Assembly: GCA_947455935.1 (NCBI GenBank)
Contig: CANGPV010000012.1
Span: 1 to 37,143, forward strand
Direction: 5' to 3'
Origin: Comamonadaceae bacterium
GTDB taxonomy: Bacteria > Pseudomonadota > Gammaproteobacteria > Burkholderiales > Burkholderiaceae_C
DNA: 37,143 nt
Shown: in pieces, positions 10,936 through 19,937 of the stretch
How positions within the stretch are numbered: the first letter of the stretch is position 1
How the letters are laid out: every line of letters begins with the position of its first letter
Translations under genes and position numbers: made by a program
Notes under the pieces: generated by a model
Databases searched by the model: none
Told to the model about the DNA's origin: nothing
The model's input: the letters and a program-made list of their open reading frames with translations, nothing else

Positions 10936-12033
10936 ATGAATACAGCAGTCAGCACTTCAGATCGACTCGGCCTTCTTGAGCAAGCACGGCATGCCGTGCT
11001 CTTTGAAGGTGAAGAATCCAGTCCTTTGTTACCCAACTGGATTGCGAACAGCTGGCGGCGTTGTTTGCATAACGGTTTGCATCCCGACTACAGCGTGGCT
11101 TTTGATGCCGTCTCTGCGGCGCACATCACACGCACCCTCGATCTTCAGCGTGACTTTGTACAAGCTGCCCAACCCGAAATTGAACGTCTGTGTCGCGCCA
11201 TTGCGGGCACCTCTTTTTTTGCGTTGCTCACCGATGCCCAAGGCGTGGTTCTGGATGTGGGCGGCAGTATCGATCGACATGACAAACGCGTCAATGCCAT
11301 TGCCCGCGTAGGTGTCGATTTATCAGAACAGTCGGTCGGCACCACCGCCATCAGCGCTGCACTTTCTGAACTCAAGCCCGTGTGGTTGCACCGAGGCGAA
11401 CATTTCTTCCGCGACACCTCGGTGTACAGCTGTGCGGGTGCGCCTATTTGGGGACCCCAAGGCGATTGCATTGGCATGCTTGACCTCACTGGCATCAACA
11501 CCACCGAGCGACCTGAACTGATGCACTTGGCGGCCTTGTCTGCCAGAACCATTGGCAATGCTTTGTTGCTGCGTCAAGCGCATGACCTGTTGTTACGCTT
11601 GAACTGGCCTGGCCGGTTGATGGGCGACGACAACGATGGTTTGGTTTTACTCAGCAGCGAAGGCGAGGTATTGGGCGCCAATATGCTGGCGCGTGAAATG
11701 CTGAACCTTTACCCCACCCCAGGAAAACCCTTGCATGCAAGCGATGTGTTCGCCCTGCCTTGGACGCTGTTGTTCGATGCGGCCATGACCGATCAATATG
11801 TGGATGTGCCTTTATGGAGTGGTTTGCATTTACAAGCTCGCCCCTGCATCCATCAGGCCTGCGAGCAAGTTCCTCAAATGAATGCCACCGGTCCCTTGCA
11901 GCAATTGCAATCAGCCATGATTAGAAAAGCCATTGATTTATCGCGCGGCAACGTGGCACAAGCGGCAAAAACCCTGGGCATCAGTCGCGCCACTTTGTAC
12001 CGCAAACTGTCACGTACGGGTCCCAAGCACTAG
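10936..12033 (+). CDS. GAF-domain transcriptional regulator with Fis-type HTH (AcoR-like, no AAA+ domain)
   Basis: N-terminal region like AcoR-type activators (SWRRCLHNGLHPD, GVDLSEQSVGTTAISAAL, GCIGMLDLTG-like) joined to C-terminal HTH GNVAQAAKTLGISRATLYRKL; no Walker A/GAFTGA region in between. Confidence 0.8.
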   Translation: MNTAVSTSDRLGLLEQARHAVLFEGEESSPLLPNWIANSWRRCLHNGLHPDYSVAFDAVSAAHITRTLDLQRDFVQAAQPEIERLCRAIAGTSFFALLTDAQGVVLDVGGSIDRHDKRVNAIARVGVDLSEQSVGTTAISAALSELKPVWLHRGEHFFRDTSVYSCAGAPIWGPQGDCIGMLDLTGINTTERPELMHLAALSARTIGNALLLRQAHDLLLRLNWPGRLMGDDNDGLVLLSSEGEVLGANMLAREMLNLYPTPGKPLHASDVFALPWTLLFDAAMTDQYVDVPLWSGLHLQARPCIHQACEQVPQMNATGPLQQLQSAMIRKAIDLSRGNVAQAAKTLGISRATLYRKLSRTGPKH

Positions 12034-12076
12034 TCCTGCGCCTTTACAATCGCCCATTCATTTTCGGGAGACTGCC

Positions 12077-12679
12077 ATGGGCGCACTGATGGGTTTTTCA
12101 AGCGGCATAGACCGTCTTAATACCTGGCTTAGCAAATATGTGATTTGGTTGATTTTGGTGGCCACCTTGGTCAGCGCCATCAACGCCTTGGTTCGAAAAA
12201 TTTTCAACACCAGCTCCAATGCTTTTCTTGAAGTGCAGTGGTATTTTTTTGCTGCTTCGTTCTTGCTGGCCTCTGCCTACACCTTGCTCAACAATGAGCA
12301 CGTGAAAATTGACGTGGTGTATTCACGCTTTTCGCGTCGCACCCAAACGCAAATCGACATTTTTGGTTTTGCAGTATTTTTACTGCCCATGTGCTCTGCC
12401 ATTTTGTGGTTTGGCATTCCGTTCTTCATCAAGGGCTACATCAGCAATGAAATGTCATCCAACGCAGGTGGACTGATCCGCTGGCCGGTGTACGCCATGA
12501 TTCCTTTGGGATTTGGTTTGCTCTGGTTGCAAGGCATATCTGAATTGATCAAGCGCGTTGCATTTTTGCAAGGTCTGATCGAAGACCCCACTTTGAAGAA
12601 AGACGAAAAGAGCGCCGAAGAGTTGCTGGCCGAAGAAATTCGCAAACTGGCTGAAGCCAAAGCCCAACAACAGGCCTGA
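12077..12679 (+). CDS. TRAP transporter small permease (DctQ family)
   Basis: Four-TM-type protein with ALVRKIFNTSSNAFLEVQWYFFAASFLLASAYTLLNNEHVKIDVVYSRFSRRTQ; precedes dctM. ATG at 12077 chosen over ORF start 11933. Confidence 0.9.
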   Translation: MGALMGFSSGIDRLNTWLSKYVIWLILVATLVSAINALVRKIFNTSSNAFLEVQWYFFAASFLLASAYTLLNNEHVKIDVVYSRFSRRTQTQIDIFGFAVFLLPMCSAILWFGIPFFIKGYISNEMSSNAGGLIRWPVYAMIPLGFGLLWLQGISELIKRVAFLQGLIEDPTLKKDEKSAEELLAEEIRKLAEAKAQQQA

Positions 12680-12696
12680 GACAGGAAAGTATCACC

Positions 12697-14460
12697 ATGG
12701 AACTATTTATTCACAACCTGGCTCCCATCATGTTTGTGGGCCTCATTGTCTTTTTGTTGATGGGTTTTCCTGTCGCCTTCAGCTTGGGCGCTTGCGGCTT
12801 GTTCTTTGGCTTCATCGGCGTGGAACTGGGTGTCTTGCCTGAAGCCTTGCTGCAAGCCTTGCCTTTGCGCATCTTTGGCATCATGCAAAACGACACCTTG
12901 CTGGCCATTCCTTTCTTTACTTTGATGGGACTGATTCTTGAGCGCAGCGGCATGGCAGAAGACTTGCTGGACACCATCGGCCAGCTGTTTGGACCGGTGC
13001 GTGGTGGTCTGGCATTTGCGGTCATTTTTGTGGGTGCTTTGTTGGCCGCTACCACCGGCGTGGTGGCTGCGTCTGTCATTTCTATGGGCTTGATTTCTTT
13101 ACCCATCATGCTGCGCTATGGCTACGACAGACGCTTGGCCTCAGGGGTGATTGCCGCTTCGGGAACCTTGGCACAAATCATTCCACCCTCATTGGTGCTG
13201 ATTATTTTGGCTGACCAACTCGGGCGCAGCGTGGGTGAGATGTACAAGGGTGCATTTGTGCCTGGCTTCATGCTCACCGCCATGTATGTGGGTTATGTGA
13301 TCTTGATCGCCATCTTCAAACCCAGCTGGGCACCCGCCCTTCCCTTGGAAGCCAGAACCATACGTGAAGACAATGGCAAATCAGGTTTGCTATCGCTGCT
13401 CTTTCTGACCATCGTCAGTGCAGGGTGCGCTATCACGTTGGCGCAGAACTACCCCGCTATCGTGTCGTATGTGAAAGGTGTTTCAGGCGTTAATCCCCCC
13501 ACAGACGAAACCATTGTGGTGGCATTGTGCGCAGGTGTGTTGCTGGCCTTTGTGTTGGCGGTGTTGAACAAAACCCTTCGTTTGAAACTGCTATCGAACA
13601 TCGCCGAGCGCGTCACCTTTGTGTTGATACCGCCTTTGTTGTTGATCTTCTTGGTGTTGGGAACCATTTTCTTGGGCATTGCCACCCCTACAGAGGGCGG
13701 CGCCATGGGCGCACTGGGGGCCATCATCATGGCCAGTGTGCGGGGCCGTTTAAGCATGAGTTTGCTCAAACAAGCCTTGACCAGCACCACCAAACTCGCC
13801 AGCTTTGTGGTGTTCATCTTGATTGGCTCCACCGTCTTTAGCTTGGTATTCCAAGGCGTAGATGGACCCAAGTGGGTTGAACATTTACTCAGCAGCTTGC
13901 CTGGCGGTCAATTGGGCTTTTTGATTGTGGTCAATATCTTGATCTTTTTCTTGGCCTTCTTCTTGGACTTCTTTGAGCTCTCATTCATTGTGGTACCCCT
14001 GATTGGCCCCGTGGCCGAAAAGCTGGGCATCGACTTGATTTGGTTTGGCGTGTTGTTGGGCGTGAATATGCAGACCTCGTTCATGCACCCCCCGTTTGGG
14101 TTCGCCCTGTTCTATTTGCGCAGCGTGGCCCCTATCAAAGCCTACTTTGACAAGACCACACAAAAGACGATTGAGCCAGTCACGACCGGACAAATTTATT
14201 GGGGTGCCGTGCCCTTTGTGATCATTCAAATCATCATGGTCGGACTCATCATTGCCTTCCCTGGCATCGTCTCCAGCGGCTTGGACAAAGAAGACACGCT
14301 GAACATGGATCAGGTGCAAACCGAGATGCTTAACGCCAGCCAAGGTGAAGATTCCAATGCGACCGCCACACCAGCGACCACCGGTAGCGAAGCACCCGCC
14401 GACGACCCCATGAAGTTGATGCAAGACGCCATGGACAAGGACGCAGCTAAGAAACCTTGA
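12697..14460 (+). CDS. TRAP transporter large permease (DctM family), long variant
   Basis: Hydrophobic; IPFFTLMGLILERSGMAEDLLDTIGQLFGPVRGGLA, GVIAASGTLAQIIPPSLVLIILADQ, TPTEGGAMGALGAII, MHPPFGFALFYLRSVAP. Confidence 0.93.
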   Translation: MELFIHNLAPIMFVGLIVFLLMGFPVAFSLGACGLFFGFIGVELGVLPEALLQALPLRIFGIMQNDTLLAIPFFTLMGLILERSGMAEDLLDTIGQLFGPVRGGLAFAVIFVGALLAATTGVVAASVISMGLISLPIMLRYGYDRRLASGVIAASGTLAQIIPPSLVLIILADQLGRSVGEMYKGAFVPGFMLTAMYVGYVILIAIFKPSWAPALPLEARTIREDNGKSGLLSLLFLTIVSAGCAITLAQNYPAIVSYVKGVSGVNPPTDETIVVALCAGVLLAFVLAVLNKTLRLKLLSNIAERVTFVLIPPLLLIFLVLGTIFLGIATPTEGGAMGALGAIIMASVRGRLSMSLLKQALTSTTKLASFVVFILIGSTVFSLVFQGVDGPKWVEHLLSSLPGGQLGFLIVVNILIFFLAFFLDFFELSFIVVPLIGPVAEKLGIDLIWFGVLLGVNMQTSFMHPPFGFALFYLRSVAPIKAYFDKTTQKTIEPVTTGQIYWGAVPFVIIQIIMVGLIIAFPGIVSSGLDKEDTLNMDQVQTEMLNASQGEDSNATATPATTGSEAPADDPMKLMQDAMDKDAAKKP

Positions 14461-14483
14461 CGCAGGAGTCATCCCTCGCCATG

Positions 14484-14510
14484 AAAAAAGCCCCTTGCGG
14501 GGCTTTTTTT
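14484..14510. terminator. Rho-independent bidirectional-type terminator
   Basis: AAAAAAGCCCC-TTG-CGGGGCTTTTTTT hairpin between convergent dctM and the DUF1993-like gene. Confidence 0.85.
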
Positions 14511-15015
14511 ACACCTTGCCTAAGTAGTCTCGTTTACCTATCTCAACCCCGTTGTGCCTGAGGATGGCGTACACGGTTGTGACGTGGAAATAAATATTGG
14601 GCATAGCGTGGTTGAGTAAAAACTGCATGCCTTTGTAGTGGGTTTCCACCTCACCACGTTTGGTCACAATGTCTTTGTCTTCACTGCCGTCGATGTGCGC
14701 TGCGCTGAAGCCATTCACAAATGCAAGGGTTTTAGCGATACGTTGCTTCAGGTCAGCAAAGCTCACTTCATTGTCTTCAAAAGCTGGTATCTCCACACCC
14801 GCCAATCTTGCCACCACGCCTTTGGCAGTGTCACAGGCAATTTGCACCTGCCGTGTCATGGGAAGCATATCGGGGTAAAGGCGAAATTGCGTTAATGCAG
14901 CTTCGTTCCATTTTTTGCTTTCAATATGTACCAAAGCCTTGTCCAGCAGATGGTCTAAGTTCGTCAACATATTGACGATGCGTGGCACGCTGGCCTGGTA
15001 CATAGAGAGAGACAT
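14509..15015 (-). CDS. DUF1993-family protein
   Basis: MSLSMYQASVPRIVNMLTNLDHLLDKALVH...LYPDMLPMTRQVQIACDTAKGVVARLAG...HYKGMQFLLNHAMPNIYFHVTTVYAILRHNGVEIGKRDYLG. Confidence 0.85.
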   Translation of the reverse strand: MSLSMYQASVPRIVNMLTNLDHLLDKALVHIESKKWNEAALTQFRLYPDMLPMTRQVQIACDTAKGVVARLAGVEIPAFEDNEVSFADLKQRIAKTLAFVNGFSAAHIDGSEDKDIVTKRGEVETHYKGMQFLLNHAMPNIYFHVTTVYAILRHNGVEIGKRDYLGKV

Positions 15016-15024
15016 GGAATCCTT

Positions 15025-16104
15025 TTAGAGTTTGACACTTTGCATATAGCGATCAAACGAGGATTCTGCAAAGCGGAACCACAGGTTTTGTTCGCGACGG
15101 AAAGAGGAATAGTCTTCGTAGACTTTTTTCCAATTGGGGTTTTTAGCACTGAGTTCATCGTACAAAGCCATGGACTCCTTAAATGCCAAGTCCATCAAGT
15201 CTTTGGGGAAAGGCAGTACCTTGGTTTTGCTTGCTACCAATTGCTTAAGTGCGACAGGGTTGCGAGCATCGTATTTGGCCTGGCATTCCACGTGGGCGTA
15301 GGCCGCAGCGCATTCCACAATGGCTTTGTTTTCTGCCGACAAGCTGTTGTAGGCCTTGTCGTTGATGAAGATATCTAACTCGGGACCACCCTCCCACCAG
15401 CCAGGGTAGTAGTAAAACGGTGCCACTTTGTTGAAGCCCAGTTTTTGATCATCGTAAGGTCCGATCCACTCAGCGGCATCGATGGTGCCTTTTTCTAGGG
15501 CTTGGTAAATTTCACCGCCAGGGATATTTTGTGGCACACCGCCCATGCGCTCGATGACTCTGCCTGCAAACCCCCCCACGCGGAATTTCAATCCTTTGAT
15601 GTCAGCGACAGATTTGACTTCCTTGCGGTACCAACCACCCATTTGCACGCCGGTGTTACCGCCGGGGAAGTTGACGATGTTGTATTGCTTGTAAAACTCA
15701 CGCATGAGCTTCAAACCATTGCCTTGAAACATCCACGATGTCATTTGGCGACTGTTCAAGCCAAAAGGAATGGCGCAACCCAAAGCGAAAGTTTCGTCTT
15801 TGCCGAAAAAGTAATACGGTGCAGTGTGTGCCACTTCAACGGTGCCACTTTGAACACCATCAACCACGCCAAACGGAGGCATGAGTTCGCCTGCCGCATG
15901 GGATGAAATGACAAATTTACCGCCGCTGAGTTCGCCCACCTTTTTCACAAAGGTTTCGGCGGCACCGTAAATGGTGTCCAGTGACTTGGGGAAGCTAGAA
16001 GCTAAGCGCCAACGGATAGCAGCTTGCGCATGCACCGCGGGTGCGGTGCCAGCAGCCAGCACGCCTAAGATGCCAGCGTTTTTAAGAGCGGAACGACGGT
16101 CCAT
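15025..16104 (-). CDS. TRAP transporter substrate-binding protein (DctP/TakP-like)
   Basis: Signal peptide, RWRLASSFPKSLDTIYGAAETFVKKVGELSGGKF, LKFRVGGFAGRVIERMGGVPQNIPGGEIYQALEKGTIDAAEWIGPYDDQKLGF. ATG at 16104 preceded by GGAG; ORF track starts at TTG 16116. Confidence 0.9.
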   Translation of the reverse strand: MDRRSALKNAGILGVLAAGTAPAVHAQAAIRWRLASSFPKSLDTIYGAAETFVKKVGELSGGKFVISSHAAGELMPPFGVVDGVQSGTVEVAHTAPYYFFGKDETFALGCAIPFGLNSRQMTSWMFQGNGLKLMREFYKQYNIVNFPGGNTGVQMGGWYRKEVKSVADIKGLKFRVGGFAGRVIERMGGVPQNIPGGEIYQALEKGTIDAAEWIGPYDDQKLGFNKVAPFYYYPGWWEGGPELDIFINDKAYNSLSAENKAIVECAAAYAHVECQAKYDARNPVALKQLVASKTKVLPFPKDLMDLAFKESMALYDELSAKNPNWKKVYEDYSSFRREQNLWFRFAESSFDRYMQSVKL

Positions 16105-16144
16105 GCTTGTCTCCAAAGAGTAGTTAAATTGCGCAGGAAGTTTA

Positions 16145-18043
16145 TCAGCCTACGAGTTTTAAGTTGGCGCTGGCTGTCGCGTCGGTGGCTTTTATAAATT
16201 GGGCAAAACGCTGTTTAACTGAGGCTTCTATTCCCTGTGCATCCAAACCTAAAGCAGACAGAATTTTTTGCGGATCTCCATGTTCGGTGAACACATCAGG
16301 CACACCTAATCGCAACACTGGAATCGTGATTCCTGCGTCTTGCAAGGCTTCAAGCACAGCAGAACCTGCACCACCCATCAGAGCACCCTCTTCCACCGTG
16401 ACCACAGCCTCATGGCTGGCAGCGATGCGAAGCAGCAATTCGGTATCCAAAGGCTTGGCCCAGCGCATATTGGCCACGCTGGCATTGAGTTGCTCTGCTG
16501 CTTGCAGCGCGGGGTACAGCAGGGTGCCAAACGCCAAAATTGCCACACCTTTGCCTTGGCGACGCATTTCACCTTTGCCAAAGGGCAAAGTGGATAGGCC
16601 GGCGCTCATGGGCGTGCCCACACCTGCACCGCGAGGGTAGCGTACAGCCACGGTATGGTCTTGTGCATGGGCGGTGCTGAGCAACAGGCGGCATTCGTTT
16701 TCGTCTGCTGGGCAAGCGATGCTCACCTGGGGTATGCAACGCAGGAAAGGAATGTCGTACACACCCGCGTGGGTAGGACCGTCGGCGCCCACAATGCCTG
16801 CGCGGTCCAGCGCCAACACCATGGGCAGCTTTTGCAAAGCCACATCGTGGATGAGCTGGTCATACGCACGTTGCAAGAAGGTGGAGTAAATCGCCACCAC
16901 AGGCTTTAAGCCCTCACAGGCCAAACCCGCCGCAAAGGTCAGCGCATGTTGCTCGGCGATGCCTACATCGTGGTAACGGTCGGGAAAGCGATGGTGAAAC
17001 TCCACCATGCCCGAGCCTTCTCGCATGGCGGGTGTGATGGCTACCAATTTAGGGTCAACTGCGGCCATGTCACACAACCAGTTGCCAAATACTTGGCTGA
17101 AGGTTTGCTTAGGCGCAGTGGTTGGCGGGACCAAGCCTATTTGGGGGTCGAATTTGCCGGGGCCGTGGTAGGCGATAGGGTCGGCCTCTGCCAGCTTATA
17201 GCCTTGACCTTTGCGGGTGACCACGTGCAAGAACTGAGGTCCTTGCAAATGCTTGATGTTCTCGAGCGTAGGAATCAATGAATCCAGGTCGTGGCCGTCT
17301 ATGGGGCCGATGTAGTTGAAACCAAATTTTTCAAACAAGGTGGCCGGCACGACCATGCCTTTGGCTTGTTGCTCAAAGCGTCTTGCCAAGTCAAACAAAG
17401 GGGGCGCATTTTTCAAGACTTGCTTGCCCACTTCTTTGGCGGCCGAGTAAAAACGCCCGCTCATGAGTTGCGCCAAATAGCGGTTGAGCGCTCCGACAGG
17501 AGGGCTGATGGACATGTCGTTGTCGTTCAGGATAACCAACAAATTGGTATCAGACACACCCGCGTTGTTGAGGGCTTCAAACGCCATGCCAGCGGTCATG
17601 GAGCCATCGCCAATGATGGCCACGCAACGGCGTTGCTCGCCCTTTTGCTTGGCCGCCAAGGCCATGCCCAAAGCGGCTGAAATACTGGTGGAAGAGTGCG
17701 CGGTACCAAAAGCATCGAACTCGCTTTCGTCTCGCTTGGGAAAACCTGCCACGCCATTCAACTGGCGCAAGGTGTTCATTCGCTCACGGCGACCGGTGAG
17801 GATTTTGTGCGGATAGGTTTGATGACCCACGTCCCACACCAAACGATCGTGGGGGGTATTAAAAACGTAATGCAGTGCGACGGTTAATTCGACTGTGCCG
17901 AGGTTGGAACTGAGGTGGCCGCCTGTTTTAGCCACGCTTTCCAGCAAAAACGAACGCAACTCGTCCGCCAAGGGTCGCAGCTGCGCAGAGGACAAGCGTC
18001 GCAAATCTGAGGGGGACTGGATACTTTCTAACAATGAATTCAT
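16145..18043 (-). CDS. dxs: 1-deoxy-D-xylulose-5-phosphate synthase
   Basis: [119 protein letters not shown]. Confidence 0.97.
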   Translation of the reverse strand: MNSLLESIQSPSDLRRLSSAQLRPLADELRSFLLESVAKTGGHLSSNLGTVELTVALHYVFNTPHDRLVWDVGHQTYPHKILTGRRERMNTLRQLNGVAGFPKRDESEFDAFGTAHSSTSISAALGMALAAKQKGEQRRCVAIIGDGSMTAGMAFEALNNAGVSDTNLLVILNDNDMSISPPVGALNRYLAQLMSGRFYSAAKEVGKQVLKNAPPLFDLARRFEQQAKGMVVPATLFEKFGFNYIGPIDGHDLDSLIPTLENIKHLQGPQFLHVVTRKGQGYKLAEADPIAYHGPGKFDPQIGLVPPTTAPKQTFSQVFGNWLCDMAAVDPKLVAITPAMREGSGMVEFHHRFPDRYHDVGIAEQHALTFAAGLACEGLKPVVAIYSTFLQRAYDQLIHDVALQKLPMVLALDRAGIVGADGPTHAGVYDIPFLRCIPQVSIACPADENECRLLLSTAHAQDHTVAVRYPRGAGVGTPMSAGLSTLPFGKGEMRRQGKGVAILAFGTLLYPALQAAEQLNASVANMRWAKPLDTELLLRIAASHEAVVTVEEGALMGGAGSAVLEALQDAGITIPVLRLGVPDVFTEHGDPQKILSALGLDAQGIEASVKQRFAQFIKATDATASANLKLVG

Positions 18044-18103
18044 TTGACTGCCTCTTTAGCCAACCGTGCGCTACCTTTAATGTAAGCCCAAGCCCCTGTT
18101 GTG

Positions 18104-18121
18104 TGTCAATTAAAGTTGACG
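18104..18121. promoter_or_regulatory. Putative PpsR/CrtJ operator upstream of dxs
   Basis: TGTCAATTAAAGTTGACG: TGTCAA-N6-TTGAC(g), one base off TGT-N12-ACA; about 60 bp upstream of the dxs ATG. Confidence 0.6.
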
Positions 18122-18153
18122 CTTAAGGGTATTCACTAGGGTCTTGCACCATG

Positions 18154-18185
18154 AAAAAACCCCACAACGCTTTCGCATTGTGGGG
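18154..18185 (-). terminator. Rho-independent terminator downstream of the SMP-30-like gene
   Basis: Minus strand CCCCACAA...TTGTGGGG stem followed by T6 (plus strand AAAAAACCCCACAACGCTTTCGCATTGTGGGG). Confidence 0.8.
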
Positions 18186-18210
18186 CCAGCATCGCCGGTT
18201 AAGGGTCAGT

Positions 18211-19338
18211 TTAGCTCAAGGCATGACCTTGTGCATTCACATACAAAGCGTAAATGGAGGTAGAACCGCACATGAACAAACGGTTGCGCTTGGTGCCGCC
18301 GAAGCACAGGTTGGCAATAACTTCAGGTGTATGCAAGAAAGCCAACAAAGTGCCATCGGGGTGATGGACACGAACGCCGTTGGTTTCCATACCGCCCCAA
18401 CCCCAGCCGCACCACACATTGCCATCGGTGTCACAACGGATACCGTCGGTGAAACCAGGTGCAAAGTCGGCGAACACTTTGGGGTTGCTGAGTTTTTGGT
18501 CTTTCACATCAAACACGATGATGTTGGCAGGGTTGCCAGGACCGTCGGTCGCGCCTGTGTCAACCACATAGCATTTCTTGAAATCAGGCGAGAAGCAAAT
18601 GCCGTTGGGACGACGCATGGGGCCTTCGGCTGCCACGGTGACTTTGCCATCGGGCGCGATGCGGTACACGCGTGTGGGCAATTCGAACTCAGCTTTGTGG
18701 CCTTCATAGGGGCCCATGATGCCGTAGCCAGGGTCGGTGAAGTAGATGGAACCATCAGGTGTGGTGGCTGCATCGTTGGGGGCATTGAGTTTCTTACCGC
18801 CGAAGCTGTCGCACAACGTTGTCCATGTGCCGTCGTATTCGCGACGACGGACACGGCGTGTGTCGTGTTCCATGGCGATCAAACGGCCGTGGATATCACG
18901 TGAGTGGCCGTTGGAGTAGCCGGAGTCACTCATGTAGGTGCTGACAGCGCCGTTTTCTTCGTTCCAACGCAACACGCGGTTGTTAGGAATGTCACTCCAC
19001 AGCAAATTACCCCAGTCACCCATCCACACGGGGCCTTCGCACCACAGTGCGGCGTCATGGCCTTGACCGTGCCAAATACGTTGCAAAGTGGCATTGCCTT
19101 GGCGACCAGTGAAGCGCTTGTCCAGCACTTCAAACGCAGGCTCAGGATAGGTGACAGGATGGTTACCCGTCCAATCACGGCCTTGCTGGAATTTGTCGTT
19201 GGCACTGGCAGTGACACTGGCCGTCGCGGCGGCTACACCAGCAGCGGCGCTGGCTAAGAAGCCACGGCGAGCAAGATTTTCAGGCTTGGCAGATGCTTCT
19301 GCGCTGGTTGTTACTGCATTGTCTGTGGGTTTTGTCAT
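18211..19338 (-). CDS. SMP-30/gluconolactonase/LRE-like protein with Tat signal
   Basis: ARRGFLASAAAGVAAATASVTASA Tat-type leader; EGPVWMGDWGNLLWSDIPNNRVLRW, NGHSRDIHGRLIAMEH, LNAPNDAATTPDGSIYFTDPGYG, MRRPNGICFSPDFKKCYVVDT. Confidence 0.88.
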   Translation of the reverse strand: MTKPTDNAVTTSAEASAKPENLARRGFLASAAAGVAAATASVTASANDKFQQGRDWTGNHPVTYPEPAFEVLDKRFTGRQGNATLQRIWHGQGHDAALWCEGPVWMGDWGNLLWSDIPNNRVLRWNEENGAVSTYMSDSGYSNGHSRDIHGRLIAMEHDTRRVRRREYDGTWTTLCDSFGGKKLNAPNDAATTPDGSIYFTDPGYGIMGPYEGHKAEFELPTRVYRIAPDGKVTVAAEGPMRRPNGICFSPDFKKCYVVDTGATDGPGNPANIIVFDVKDQKLSNPKVFADFAPGFTDGIRCDTDGNVWCGWGWGGMETNGVRVHHPDGTLLAFLHTPEVIANLCFGGTKRNRLFMCGSTSIYALYVNAQGHALS

Positions 19339-19467
19339 GCTGTCTCCGAGTAGTGATGAAAAAAGGTGAGGCCTGATCCTCTGTCTTTAATTTCACTTAG
19401 ACAATAAGCGTAAACCCCTTAATTTTTGAAGTTTATTTATCAAAACCCTATTGCTGCTTTGCACAAG

Positions 19468-19499
19468 AAAAAACCCCTGGGCCCGAAGCCACAGGGGTT
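19468..19499 (-). terminator. Rho-independent terminator downstream of the HiPIP gene
   Basis: Minus-strand AACCCCTG...CAGGGGTT stem followed by a T-rich tract (plus strand AAAAAACCCCTG...CAGGGGTT). Confidence 0.7.
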
Positions 19500-19538
19500 G
19501 TTGTTGAGGCTGAAAACAGCCCCAAGCCAATGAAAGGA

Positions 19539-19844
19539 TTAACCTTTTTTGGCGTAGGCGCTGCACCAACCAGCGGCGGACACTTGCTTGCCGGCAAACA
19601 AGGGACACATGCCAGCTTTCTCGCCAGCCTTGCCTTGGAACAAAGCGCAGTTGCCACAGTTTTGGGTGGCAGCATGGGTGGGGAATTTCTTAGCGTCGAC
19701 TTTGCTGGAATCAGCTTTGTAGCCCAAAGCGCCTGCTTGAGGGTCAGTTTCTGCAACCATGTCAGCAGCAAAGGCAACACGGCCTGCCAACAGTGCGGCG
19801 CTACCTGCGCTGATTTGAATAATGAATTCGCGACGACGGGTCAT
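19539..19844 (-). CDS. High-potential iron-sulfur protein (HiPIP), Tat-exported
   Basis: MTRRREFIIQISAGSAALLAG leader; QNCGNCALFQGKAGEKAGMCPLFAGKQVSAAGWCSAYAKKG with the CxxC...C...C HiPIP cluster pattern. Confidence 0.92.
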   Translation of the reverse strand: MTRRREFIIQISAGSAALLAGRVAFAADMVAETDPQAGALGYKADSSKVDAKKFPTHAATQNCGNCALFQGKAGEKAGMCPLFAGKQVSAAGWCSAYAKKG

Positions 19845-19937
19845 AAAAGTCTCCGATGAAAGTTACCCCTAAGGGCGAAATAAAGCTGCGTATTCTGACT
19901 CAGCTCTAGGGTTATACCAAAACGCCTCTTGCATACC

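Noticed and set aside
11933-12076. N-terminal extension of the DctQ ORF
   Set aside because: It overlaps the end of the GAF/Fis regulator; ATG at 12077 is preceded by a GGGAG-type ribosome-binding site.
19530-19859. Plus-strand ORF opposite the HiPIP gene
   Set aside because: The minus strand encodes a clear HiPIP with Tat leader and four Cys; the antisense product has no family resemblance.
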